A stretch of 64,000 nt of DNA from Achatina immaculata. Taxonomy: Eukaryota > Mollusca > Gastropoda > Stylommatophora > Achatinidae. Positions 1 to 9,699 of the stretch are shown here, piece by piece. Below the pieces are notes generated by a model. The model ran no database searches and was not told where the DNA came from. It worked only from the letters and a program-made list of their open reading frames with translations. The stretch covers positions 7,744,938 to 7,808,937 of the forward strand of contig CM019716.1 in assembly GCA_009760885.1 (NCBI GenBank), written 5' to 3'. Position numbers and translations under genes: made by a program. The number at the start of each line of letters is the position of its first letter. Position 1 is the first letter of the stretch.

Positions 1-514
1 GTCCTCCTGGACAAAAGCTCCATCCTGGTCACAACTAGGAAGGGTAGCGGCCACGACCACAAAATGCTGAAGTCGGAGACACTGGACCAGGGAAGTCTAG
101 ATAGGTAACCACCTCTCACCCGGCGGGGATGTTTGCGTATCCTAATCACGCTGAGGTTTTCCGGTGAGAAAGTCCAACCCTGGACTGGATGGGCAACCAC
201 CTCTCACCCGGCGGTGATACACGGGTATCTCAAAACACGTCGAGGTCTTCCGGTGAGAAAGTCCAACCCTAGACTAAACTGGTGCAATGAAAACCACGGT
301 GTCACGCAATCCCGCTTCCGAGACCCATCAAGAATACAGGCTAAAGCACTGTGACACTCTGAATCCTTGTGGTCCTCTCGTGGATCTCGTGTGGTCTATT
401 TTGGACCACACAGGGGACCACGGGACCTAACGAGGACCACAGGCGTGAATTCAGTAGGTTCACAGTGCGGTTTTTGGTGGTAGAAGTGAACGAAGAAGAA
501 GAAGAAGAAGAAGA
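1..514 (+). repeat. Dispersed (GAA)n-tailed repeat, copy A (cut by window start)
   Basis: This stretch aligns by eye with 45810-46188: both share the blocks CACAAAATGCTGAAG, CAACCACCTCTCACCCG and GAGAAAGTCC in the same order, and both end in GGTAGAAG-GAACGAAGAAGAAG. The GAA run at 492-514 is a 3' microsatellite tail like those of non-LTR elements, so the element is probably a non-autonomous retroposon in + orientation. Copy A carries a tandem duplication of about 82 bp (about 107-188 and 189-272) that copy B lacks. I see no protein-coding capacity. Confidence 0.75.
368..441. repeat. Imperfect inverted repeat (hairpin) inside copy A
   Basis: TGTGGTCCTC at the left edge pairs with GAGGACCACA at the right edge, and GTGTGGTC...GGACCACAC pairs around a TATTTT loop. 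The matching part of copy B (about 46085-46120) has no such palindrome, so this is either an insertion into copy A or a sequence lost from B. It could be a tiny MITE or a local palindromic expansion. Confidence 0.6.
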
Positions 515-844
515 TTAACTTGTATGATTTAATCCTGACTCCATTTTTCTCTTCTGCATATAAACATATTAAATGAAGTGCTTATTAACATCATACGGTA
601 GACCACAGATTCTGAATCCACGACATTGCCAAGTTTTCTTAGTGCAGTTCCTGAAGGCAAACTCCGTCTCCAAGGCTGTGATCAGACTTCCTGGTAGAAA
701 GGAAACAGTTGCTCTTAAAGCACTACAGGTCAGCAAGTAATCAGCAGCGTCTCATGTGAAGACTGAAGATGGAAGTTTGTTCTTGATTTACGGTTTGTCA
801 ACGTTCGATTAAGACATTTATTCGATGTAAATCTCAGTTTCCTC
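515..844. other. Unassigned sequence
   Basis: I see no reading frame, repeat or transposon signature between the GAA tail and the LINE-A fragment. Confidence 0.5.
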
Positions 845-1146
845 AAGTCAGTCAGTCGGTCAGTCATTTGCATGTCCCTTGCGGAACATTTGCTCTCTGA
901 CAGCTTTCCTGTAGGCTTCTCGGTTGTGAGCAAGATGCCCTGCTGCTGATGCGTCCATTCGCAGGTCATCAACGATGTCCTGAAGCCATCTTCGCCTTGG
1001 TCTTCCTCTTTCGTTTTCTCATGATGTACCCTTTTAAGATGGTCTTCTTTAAATTCTCATGACGTTTAATGTCCAAAATATTTAAGTTTTCTCTGTTTAA
1101 TCTTCCGTACTAGCCAAGCTTCTTCAATATTAAGTTCTTGTTTTTA
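845..1146 (-). mobile_element. LINE-A 3' end, 5'-truncated
   Basis: Read on the minus strand, this matches the C-terminal end of the LINE at 57843-60960 and its + strand partner at 56005-57135. It keeps the basic GRPRRRW-type block and the sequence that decodes in one frame as HQQQGILLTTEKP. Stops and frameshifts break the frame. The 3' end carries a short (GTCA)n tract at 847-866 on the + strand, which reads as an (ACTG)n-type tail on the LINE strand. The C-terminal arginine-rich block followed by a simple-repeat tail is typical of RTE/Jockey-like LINEs. The exact clade cannot be assigned by eye. Confidence 0.75.
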
Positions 1147-2078
1147 AGACGACGAAAACAACAGGCCGTGACCCGGTGGTACTGCAAACTGGGTCCACCC
1201 GTAACTAGATGTGGACCATACCCCCAGGCATTCAATGTGCAGGGCAGGCCTCGGACATCTCGTTTAGTTAAATATAACGAGGCTTTTGTTTAACCAAAGG
1301 GCATGTTGATCAGGGTACCTGCCAAGAGGACACTTTGACCTCAGCCAAAAGACCGAGAAGCGATAAGATATATTTGTTATTTTTTCCTTCTTCAAGTAGT
1401 TTCTTATTTATTTTACACTATTGTCTATTTTATTTTATTAAATAGTATTTATTTGGTTATCGTATTTTTTTTATTGTAGTATTTTATTTTGATAGTAATT
1501 CCACTTGGTTACTTTATTTATTTTATTTTATTTTATTTTAATTTATTGGCTCTTACTGCCCCCCAAACCTGTGAGTGACGATCAAACAAGTTAATGAAGT
1601 CTTGAAATAACCTACAAATGAAATAAACGAATTCCTTTTTTCTCCGAATTAAAAAAAAACCACTGATTTACAGATTATAAACACAAGCCAGGTCAAGGAG
1701 TGTTAGCAATTCCAAAAATTTACTCCTTTATCCTTCAATATTGGTTAATTTAATCTGTCCTGACAGGTGTGAGACTTTTGATTGGCAGGCTAATCAGGCA
1801 CATAGACGCTGCAGACACTGGATAGTTTTGAATGTAGGTCCGTGATGGCAACTGAAGGCAACGACCTACAAATACTTGCTTCTGTTAATGAGGGTAACGT
1901 TAAGCTGTAGGAGATAACCTGATCAATCTCCAGGCCGGTGTCCTGCCCCTGCCATCCTACCCTTTCTTCATTTTTCTGAAAATCCATTAAGCTATGGTCA
2001 CGTGTCATGGGATCATAATTTAGTAGATTGTGTAGATGTAGGCCCCAGGCTAGCGTTGGCGTACATTTTTTCAGCATG
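1147..2078. other. Unassigned, partly AT-rich sequence
   Basis: The first 200 bases are GC-moderate and unrecognised. 1370-1550 is AT-rich with TTTTA runs. A 95-codon minus-strand frame at 1790-2077 shows no domain and is probably chance. The end of this stretch may be the upstream region of the Gly/Tyr-rich gene. Confidence 0.4.
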
Positions 2079-2186
2079 TATATATAAGTGCTTGTACTTT
2101 CAGTACCGACAGACCCACCGTCTCATGCCAAGGCGACCACCAACAACATCATCGCCTCGTGAATCCAGCTTCAGGTTGTAGTAAGT
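2079..2186 (+). promoter_or_regulatory. Candidate TATA promoter, first exon and splice donor for the Gly/Tyr-rich gene
   Basis: A TATATATAAG box lies at 2079-2088. A TCAGTA initiator-like motif follows at 2100-2105. After about 75 bases a GTAAGT donor begins at 2181. A polypyrimidine-CAG acceptor (TTCTTATTCTCCTTTCAG) ends at 3161, shortly before the start codon at 3264. Together these suggest a short non-coding first exon and an intron of about 1 kb. The TATA-to-initiator spacing (about 23 bases) is a little short, so the start site may lie further down. All of this is inferred from motifs, with no transcript evidence. Confidence 0.35.
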
Positions 2187-2210
2187 CTGTCAAATACACC
2201 TAATTAGTGT

Positions 2211-2310
2211 GCTTCTTCTTCTTCTTCTTCTTCTAATCTCCTCCTCCTCCTCCTCATCATCATCTTCTTCTTCTTCTTCTTCATCATCTTCTTCTTCTTC
2301 TTCTTCTAGT
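2211..2310. repeat. TTC/TCC/TCA compound microsatellite
   Basis: Runs of CTT, CTC and CAT trinucleotides follow one another with little interruption. They directly precede the LINE-B 3' fragment and lie inside the proposed first intron of the Gly/Tyr-rich gene. Confidence 0.9.
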
Positions 2311-2570
2311 TAGTTTCTGTTGTCATTAATTATATATGTAGTTAGTTTCTGTATTGAGTGCACGGATACGAGTGAAATGTGAATGTAATACTTTAATTTT
2401 ATTTTATGTCTCTCAGATTTCCAATGTTGGTTATGTTTGTTATACGAGCAGAATATTTGTAGAATGTCTGGAACAGAGTGAAAGTTGTATGATAAAGGGC
2501 AGAATGTCAGACGGGCCTGCGTGCCCAATTCTTAACCCTTTTGAAATAAAGATTAATCAATCAATCAAGA
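2311..2570 (+). mobile_element. LINE-B 3' UTR fragment, strongly 5'-truncated
   Basis: The sequence closely matches 11825-12045, the 3' end of the large LINE-B copy. Both share TTTTATGTCTCTCAG, ATGATAAAGGGCAGAATGTC and GACGGGCCTGCGTGCCCAAT. Both end in a canonical AATAAA (here at 2545-2550) followed by an (AATC)n-type tail. A short 3' fragment is the usual product of incomplete reverse transcription. Confidence 0.85.
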
Positions 2571-2575
2571 TCAAT

Positions 2576-2736
2576 CTTCTTGTTCCCTTTCTCCATCTCC
2601 TCTTCTTCCTCCTCCTCATCGAAATCATTATTGTCTTCTTCTTCTTCTTCTTCGTCATTCTTTTTTCTTCCCTTTCTCCTCCTCTCCCTCTTCCTCATTA
2701 TCATCCTTTTTCTTCCCTTCTTCATCTCCTCCTTCT

Positions 2737-2790
<54 letters not shown>

Positions 2791-2812
2791 TGTCTTCTTC
2801 TTCTTCTTCTTC
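2576..2812. repeat. Compound CTT/CCT/CAT microsatellite
   Basis: The array starts at the LINE-B tail and includes about 16 uninterrupted ATC repeats at 2739-2790. Long frames across it are repeat artefacts. Confidence 0.9.
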
Positions 2813-3148
2813 ACGAGATGTCTTTTGGAGTTTTAGAGAAATTTGAAGAAAACAACACATGCACATGGGTACACGCAGATTCTGATAAGCAAAACAATTT
2901 CATGTTTTCATTCAAAAGATAATAAACATTTCTATTAAACTTGTAACATTTCTAATCCCGTATGAATTGTGTTAAGCACTACAGATTCCTTGTTTTCAGT
3001 TGCGAATCTTTTCCCTTTGAATTCTAGAATGCTGGTCTGAAAGATTAGTTCACTAAATTTCGGTAAATTAAGTTTTTTTATTAAAAAAAAATTAATTACA
3101 AACGAAAGCGAAACCGCAATATTTTATGATTTATTTGTTATATTTCTT

Positions 3149-3161
3149 ATTCTCCTTTCAG
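3149..3161 (+). other. Candidate splice acceptor
   Basis: TTCTCCTTTCAG forms a good pyrimidine tract plus CAG about 100 bases before the start codon of the Gly/Tyr-rich gene. A competing weaker acceptor ends at 3260, but it has an earlier AG within its tract. Inference only. Confidence 0.35.
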
Positions 3162-3263
3162 TTATATTTCAAGTTTTTACACCTACTTAATACAGCTATG
3201 GAGAAGCCATAGATAAATTGATGATATTTTTTTCCCTTTTGACTCTTCACAAAAAGCCAGATC

Positions 3264-3824
3264 ATGTTCAAGGAGGCCCTCCTTCTACTTTTGCTAGCTG
3301 TAGCAGTCAGCCAAACTGTTGCCTATTACTCCAAAGCCGGTGGCTACAGTGGCTATAACGGCTACGTTGGCTATAGAGGCTACGGCGGATATAAAGGCTA
3401 TGGCTACGGCAACTACAGAGGATACGGCGGTCTTGGCGGCTATGGAGGTTACAGCGGTTATGGTGGCTATGGAGGTTACAGCGGTTATGGTGGCTATGGA
3501 GGCTACGGCGGTCATGGTGGCTATGGAGGCTATGATGGTTACAAAGGCTACAGAGGCTACGGTGCATACGGAGATTATGATCACTACGGTGGATACGGAG
3601 GGGTAGGAAGTTATGGTGGTTATGGAGACTATGCTGGCTATGGTGGCTATCCTACATACGCTGGCTATGGAAGCTACAATAATTACGAGGTTTACAGTGC
3701 TAACAGCAGCCCCGGAGGCTACAGTGGCTACAGTGATAACAGCAGCCCCGGAGGCTACAGTGGCTACAGCCAGAGCGGATTCGGTAGGGGCCTCTACTCG
3801 TATGGAAGATATGGTATGTCTTAA
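3264..3824 (+). CDS. Secreted Gly/Tyr-rich structural protein (shematrin-like)
   Basis: The 186-residue product begins with a clear signal peptide: a charged start (MFKEA), a run of leucines and alanines, and a likely cleavage after TVA at residue 20. The mature chain is almost entirely Gly and Tyr in GYGGY-type repeats (about residues 26-145). Residues 146-172 hold two copies of NSSPGGYSGYS, and the tail is GRGLYSYGRYGMS. I see no cysteine or tryptophan and few acidic residues. Such chains are known among molluscan shell and periostracum matrix proteins (shematrins), nematode Gly/Tyr antimicrobial peptides and other extracellular fibres. The mollusc-like repeats around it favour the first. 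The two NSS motifs could be N-glycosylated, although the following proline lowers the odds. The ATG is the first in frame after the candidate acceptors. No canonical AATAAA is visible within 500 bases downstream, so a 3' exon is possible. Regular GGY-coding repeats create long shadow frames on both strands. Function is inferred from composition. Confidence 0.85.
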   Translation: MFKEALLLLLLAVAVSQTVAYYSKAGGYSGYNGYVGYRGYGGYKGYGYGNYRGYGGLGGYGGYSGYGGYGGYSGYGGYGGYGGHGGYGGYDGYKGYRGYGAYGDYDHYGGYGGVGSYGGYGDYAGYGGYPTYAGYGSYNNYEVYSANSSPGGYSGYSDNSSPGGYSGYSQSGFGRGLYSYGRYGMS

Positions 3825-4633
3825 GAACGTGCTACTTTTCCATCTTGTACGTAGCTTTTGAGCACAGATTTCAGTTATTCTGTTTGTTTCATTCCAAAAT
3901 ATTGCAATAACCACTTAACCAGCCAGAACTTCTACGTCGATTTCTTACTAGTCCTGGAACTGCTTCAGTTACTCGGTATTGATCAATGTAATGCAAATCG
4001 ATACTGTTTATTTCAGGTTTATTTCGTTTAATAGAGACAATCCTTCCACTTGAAGGTTGACTGCAACTGTTCCACAGCTATCTCTGCCTCTAGCTCTCAT
4101 GGTGCAACTCATTCAAGCTGACTCTTGTCCATCTTCTGATGTCCAACCACCTTCATGCTTGTCACATTTTTGATCTTTGGTAGCCTCTCCTCTATAGATT
4201 TGGGACGATATCAAGTCAGTAATCGAATACAGTGATTTTGATAGCGGGAAACAAGTTTTAAAGTGTTACCAGATCGATACGTCACTGAGAAACAGCATCG
4301 ATCTTGTGCGTCTTCGTTTCTCCTCCTCCTCCCCCTCCTCCTCTTCCTCCTCTTTCTCACCTCCTCCTCCTCTTTCACTCACTGCGGAAACTTGCTTTTG
4401 TCAGTTTTACAGGGATTGTTTTCCACGTGAAACCCTGTTTTTCCTTAATTCACTGACAGCTGTGAAGACATTGTAAGAAGGCATGCCTGAAAGAAGCCAT
4501 CTCATATGAAAGTCACCTTCCCTAACATAATTTAGGCAGGTATCTATTTTAAGAACTGAACTGATCTCTACATGCCAGTTGATGATTTTCAGTTGATTTC
4601 CTATTCATTACAGGACAGTTTAGTATCGACTAT
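3825..4633. other. 3' flank of the Gly/Tyr-rich gene; no second gene seen
   Basis: The first part is probably 3' UTR, with GCAATAA at about 3904 as the only weak poly(A)-like signal. A short TCC/CTC tract lies at 4320-4380. Nothing else is recognisable. Confidence 0.4.
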
Positions 4634-5450
4634 ACTCTCTCTCTCTCCCTCTCTCTCCCTCTCTCTCTACCTCTCTCTCCCTCTCCCTCTCTCTGTCCCT
4701 CTCTCTCTATCCCTCTCCCTCTCTCTCTCCCTCTCTCTCTATCCCTCTATCTCCCTCTCTCTATCTCTCTCCCTCTCTCTCTATCCCTCTCTATCCCTCT
4801 CTCTCTATCCCTCTCTTTCCCTCTACCTCTCCCTCTCTCTCCCTCTCTCCTTCTCCCTCTCTCCTTCTCCCTCTCTCTCCCTCTCTCTCTATCCCTCTCC
4901 CTCTCTCTCTATTCCTCTCTATCCCTCTCTCTCTATCCCTCTCTCCTCTCCTATCCCTCTCTCTCCCTCTCTCTCTATCCCTCTCCCTCTCCCTCCCTCT
5001 ATCCCTCTCTCTCCCTCTCCCTCTATCCCTCTCTCTCCCTCTCTCTCTCCCTCTCCCTCTATCCCTCTCTCTCCCTCTCTCTATCCCTCTCTCTCCCTCT
5101 CCCTCTATCCCTCTCTCTCCCTCTCCCTCTATCCCTCTCTATCCCTCTCTCTCCCTCTATCCCTCTCTATCCCTCTCTCTCTATCCCTCTCTCTCCTCTC
5201 CCTCTCTCTCTCTATCCCTCTCTCTCCCTCTCCCTCTATCCCTCTCTCTCCTCTATCCCTCTCTCTCCCTCTCTCTCTATCCTTCTCTCTCCCTCTCCCT
5301 CTCCCTCTATCCCTCTCTATCCCTCTCTCTCCCTCTATCCCTCCCTCTCCCTCTCTCTCCCTCTCTCTCTATCCCTCTCTCTCTATCTCCCTCTCTCTCT
5401 ATCCTTCTCTCTCCCTCTTCCTCTCTCTCCCTCTCTCTCTCTCTCGCTCT
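4634..5450. repeat. CT-rich compound microsatellite, about 0.8 kb
   Basis: Irregular mixtures of CTCTCT, CCCTCT and CTATCC build a pure pyrimidine tract on the + strand apart from the A of CTATCC. It reads through as a Ser/Leu/Pro frame of almost 300 codons, which is an artefact. Long homopyrimidine tracts of this kind can form triplex (H-DNA) structures. Confidence 0.95.
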
Positions 5451-6261
5451 CCATTTTGATTTACATTTTCTCAATCTTACATTTCTCTGGCAGTTTGATG
5501 GCCATACCTTCTTAGGAAAATCCTCTCTGTTGACTTTTCCCTGCTCGCTGTAACGAAGTCCAGCTTGCCTGTTTGCTTTTGTTGTTTGTGAGTAAGTTTT
5601 ATATTCTAATAAACCAAATTTACTTAATTTAAAATATGATATAAATATACACGCATACACTTTTATACGAACAAAAGTTCACATATTTTATTTGAAAACA
5701 AATTAATTAAAAAAATATGATACAACAGAGGTTAAAAAAGTTCAATTTTACAATTTTACGCAGACGACGATGGCAAGGATGATGATTAGATGTTTAGCAA
5801 AAACCTGGTCACTTGGCACAGGCTACTGCTGAACTGTTGTACAACTACACACAAGAGATCACTGAACGACTGGCCAGGACTTCAGTCAATCAAGGCATGT
5901 TCATCAATCATTTCCTTCATTATTGTCAAGATTGTTGTTGTTGATGTATCCAGCCGTGAAGAAGCTGAATAAATTACGAGCAATCTGAATTGTGTTTTCA
6001 TGTTCCTCTTTGTGTGAATTTGTTTTGTTTATTTGTCTGTCCAAGTCTACATGTGTCTACATTCATACGTGTCTACATACAAGCACGGGGCCCTAGAACA
6101 TTTACTACCTGGCCCAGGGGCCCTAGAACATTTACTACCTGGCCCAGGCCTCCAATAAAAAAGAGGGTGGGGGAAATTGGTTATGCTCAATAGCTCCGGC
6201 TTCTGCGACACACTCCCGACCATCTTACTGCGACTGTTCTGATATCTTTCTGAAACGTTTA
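5451..6261. other. Unassigned sequence with one 30-bp direct duplication
   Basis: 6087-6116 and 6117-6146 are identical 30-bp copies beginning GGGGCCCTAGAACATTTACT. No gene or transposon is recognised. Confidence 0.5.
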
Positions 6262-6778
6262 TTTTGTTGTTGTTGTTGTTGATGTTGTTGGTGCTGTTGT
6301 TGTTGGTGCTGTTATTGTTGTTGTTGTTGGTGCTGTTGTTGTTGTTGTTGTTGGTGTTTTTGCTGGTGCTGTTGTTGTTGTTGGTGCTGTTATTGTTGTT
6401 GTTGTTGTTGGTGGTGCTAGTGCTGTTTTTGTTGTTGGTGCTGTTGTTGTTGTTGGTTTTGTTGTTGTTGGTGCTGTTGTTATTGTTGTTGGTGCTGTTA
6501 TTGTTGTTGTTGGTGTTGTTGCTGGTGCTATTGTTGTTGTTGGTGCTGTTGTTGTTGGTGTTGTTGTTGGTGGTGCTGTTGTTGTTGGTGTTGTTGTTGT
6601 CTTTGGGTTTGTTGTTGGTGCTGTTTTTGTTGTTGGTGCTGTTATTGTTGTTGTTGTTGTTGCTGCTGGTGCTGTTTTTGTTGTTGTTGTTATTGGTGCT
6701 GTTTTTATTGTTGGTGTTGTTATTGGTGCTGTTGTTGTTGGTACTGTTGTTGTTGCTGTTGTTGATGTTGGTGTTGTT
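6262..6778. repeat. GTT-rich trinucleotide array
   Basis: TTG units are interrupted by GTGCTG and GTTATT variants for about 520 bp. The in-frame Leu/Val reading of 176 codons looks like a membrane protein only because TTG encodes leucine. Confidence 0.95.
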
Positions 6779-7350
6779 GCGGCCTAGAATGTGAGCGACA
6801 TGTTCTTAGAAGTGGTCGCATGAAGATGCCGGGACACAAGTTCAGGATCGAGCTGGCCAGGGAATGCAGCGTGTGACCTGCTTGAAGAGCCCACATTAAC
6901 AAAAAGGAGGTGAAGACGCTGCCCGATGAGGCGATCAGCGACCCAGAGCTGGTGTGCTAGCCTCAGGTTTAGAGAAACATAGCTGAACAAGACCCTGTCC
7001 CACGTCTCCGTTGGTAACCCCAGTAACAGGCCTAGCCTGGCTAACGCGCCCAAGGTGGTGGAGTCTTCTAAAGAAGCATTGCACACCGCCTGCTTTTTAA
7101 CTGTACTCCGGGACTGAAAAAGTAGCTTCCATAACCCGCTCCCACTCCGACACGATGTTCATCAACTCCACAGCGTCGGCTCCGAAAAAAAAAACCCCAA
7201 ACCCACCAGATTGCAATTACGGGGAGATAGCACAAGACAAGACAAGACAAGACATGACAAGACAAGACAAGACAAGACAAGACATGAGCAAAAGATAAAA
7301 AAAGCTTCTTGACAACATCCACCACCATCAGCAGCACGGAAGGGTCACAC
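6779..7350. other. Unassigned sequence ending in a (GACAA)n run
   Basis: A minus-strand frame at 6784-7086 is open for 100 codons but shows no domain I recognise. 7233-7286 is a (GACAA)n microsatellite with two GACAT variants, the same motif that tails the LINE at 42736-43075. This stretch may therefore include an unrecognised LINE end. Confidence 0.4.
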
Positions 7351-8026
7351 CACAGCCAACCACCGACTACGACACAATGTTTCCAGCCCTACCCTCACGT
7401 CAGCCTCTTCTCCACAGCCAACCACCTACTACGACACAATGTTTCTAGCCCTACCCTCACGTCAGCCTCTTCTCCACAGCCAACCACCTACTACGACACA
7501 ATGTTTCTAGCCCTACCCTCACGTCAGCCTCTTCTCCACAGCCAACCACCTACTACGACACAATGTTTCTAGCCCTACCCTCACGTCAGCCTCTTCTCCA
7601 CAGCCAACCACCTACTACGACACAATGTTTCTAGCCCTACCCTCACGTCAGCCTCTTCTCCACAGCCAACCACCTACTACGACACAATGTTTCTACCCCT
7701 ACCCTCACGTCAGCCTCTTCTCCACAGCCAACCACCGACTACGACACAATGTTTCTAGCCCTACCCTCACGTCAGCCTCTTCTCCACAGCCAACCACCTA
7801 CTACGACACAATGTTTCTAGCCCTACCCTCACGTCAGCCTCTTCTCCACAGCCAACCGCCTACTACGACACAATGTTTCTAGCCCTACCCTCACGTCAGC
7901 CTCTTCTCCACAGCCAACCACCTACTACGACACAATGTTTCTAGCCCTACCCTCACGTCAGCCTCTTCTTCACAGCCAACCACCTACTACGACACAATGT
8001 TTCTAGCCCTACCCTCACGTCAGCCT
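7351..8026. repeat. 62-bp minisatellite, about 11 copies
   Basis: The segment AGCCCTACCCTCACGTCAGC recurs at 7385, 7447, 7509, 7571 and so on at exact 62-bp steps to 8005. Copies differ by single bases (for example CCTACT versus CCGACT). Because 62 is not a multiple of three, the open frame switches from copy to copy, which explains several overlapping spurious frames. Confidence 0.97.
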
Positions 8027-8736
8027 CAGACGGTCAGACGAGCTGATACGAGCGTCAGCAACGTCAGGATTCTTCCTCCGTCACACAGCTCATTGGAAGA
8101 CTTCAACACACAAGCACGTTCCATGCAACATCCTCAAAGAAATCTGGAGCTGCAGTATTTGTTGCAATTTAGCCCTGCAGCCTTGAGTCATGCCTATATG
8201 TTATCTCTGCATAATTCTCATGGCATGGTACCTTACAGACACCACATGCCTTAGACTGATGACAATATCACCGTGATCTATCACAAACTGAAACCTTCAA
8301 CCCGCAATGTCAAAAAAGATTTATTACTCAGCAGGACATAGTGACTGACATCTTTTTCTTAAGTTTATTTAGAACTCTTTACGTTTTATTATTGCATTTT
8401 ATTTCTTGCCCCTTTTCTTTTGTATCTATTTGTCTAATTCTTGTTAACTTTCTATAGGTCCTTGCAGGTTGTGAGTTGTATCTGTTTGTGTGTGAGAACT
8501 ATATACTTAATTACTCAACTTGTTAGTGAATTCACATATTTCAGCGTTTAATTATTCAGTAGTTAGGCATGTCTCTCTTTCAGTCTCCAATTATTTCAGC
8601 TAGTGAGTTGTGTACCAGTTGAAAGAGTAATATACAGAGTGTGTCTCTGTGTAGCATTTAAAAGTTTATTTACTTCAGTATTAAGTATAGTAAAAGGAAT
8701 TACTTTCAAACCAATAACAGGAGACAGGAAAATAAA
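8027..8736. other. Flank, possibly 5' UTR of LINE-B
   Basis: The sequence turns AT-rich after 8330 and runs into the LINE-B reading frame. It may hold the LINE's 5' UTR, but its left edge cannot be placed without another full-length copy. Confidence 0.35.
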
Positions 8737-9680
8737 ATGACCCCACCTACCGAAAAATGGTTACATAAAGAAGGACTTCGAATAGGCCATCTGAATGTAT
8801 ATCACCTATTAGGTAAAATTCCTGAAGTAACACACATATTAAATCAAAATTTCTACATTTTTGGCTTCTCTGAAAGCCGTTTAAATAGGAACATAACCGA
8901 TGAAGATATTAGAATTAGCGGTTTTAACCTGATCCGGCGTGACCCAACCAGGAAACTAGAAACAGGTCTAGTAATGTATGTCTCCACAACTAACCTGATC
9001 CAGCGTGACCCAACTAGAAAACTAGAAACAGGTCTAGTAATGTATGTCTCCACAACTAACCTGATCCGGCGTGACCCAACCAGAAAACTAGAAACAGGTC
9101 TAGTAATGTATGTCTCCACAACTAATCTGATCCGGCGGGACCCAACCAGAAAACTAGAAACAGGTCTAGTAATGTATGTCTCCACAACCTGATCCGGCGT
9201 GACCCAACCAGGAAACTAGAAACAGGTCTAGTAATGTATGTCTCCACAACTATCCAGTTTAGTCGTAAAGAAGACCTCAAATCATCAGAGGTAGAATGTA
9301 TTTGGGTGGAAGTTAAATTGTCAAACCAGAGTCCATTAGTTACTGGACTTTTTTTTTTTACCGTAATCCAAATACATCATTCCTGTGGTATGATCACTTC
9401 ATGACTATGATGGATGAGGTTTCAATCTTTAAGTTCAAAGATATTATCATTCTTGGAGATTTCAACATAGATCTAACACAATCAAATCCAACTTGGAGCA
9501 ATATTATATTATCCTACAATTTTTGCCAAATTGTCACCAAACCTACTAGAGTAACAGATTATTAGATCATATATATGTAGCCCAGCCAGAAAACATCATT
9601 GAATGTAACATCCCTCATACTTCGTTAAGTGATCATTACCCAGTCTGCTGTACGTGGACTAGAAAGGGGTATAACCTGCC
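8737..9680 (+). pseudogene. LINE-B apurinic-type endonuclease domain, broken
   Basis: Recognisable motifs in order are LRIGHLNV near residue 12, FGFSESRL (the SE motif), IILGDFNID at about 9450 and LSDHYPV at about 9628. These are landmarks of the AP-endonuclease-like domain that nicks the target DNA. The frame is disrupted by a 66-bp tandem expansion (8926-9251) whose fourth unit lacks 4 bases, by a stretch of T residues near 9350, and by stops near 9560. The start at 8737 is the first ATG in frame and sits upstream of the first motif. Confidence 0.8.
8926..9251 (+). repeat. 66-bp tandem repeat inside the LINE-B endonuclease frame, 5 copies
   Basis: Copies start at 8926, 8992, 9058, 9124 and about 9186. 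Each encodes 22 residues containing RDPTRKLETGLVMYVSTT. Four copies keep the frame. The fourth lacks TAAC at its end, which shifts the frame. A related LINE would have a single copy here, because the repeated block lies between the SE and GDFN motifs. Confidence 0.95.
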
Positions 9681-9699
9681 TAAACACAATCACATCAGT

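Noticed and set aside
4572..5459. 295-codon Ser/Leu/Pro frame
   Set aside because: It lies entirely on a CT microsatellite and has no composition or motif of a real protein.
6264..6794. 176-codon leucine-rich, membrane-like frame
   Set aside because: It is the reading of a TTG repeat. The hydrophobicity is a by-product of the codon.
6784..7086. 100-codon minus-strand frame
   Set aside because: No recognisable motif. It sits between a GTT array and a GACAA run and may be transposon debris.
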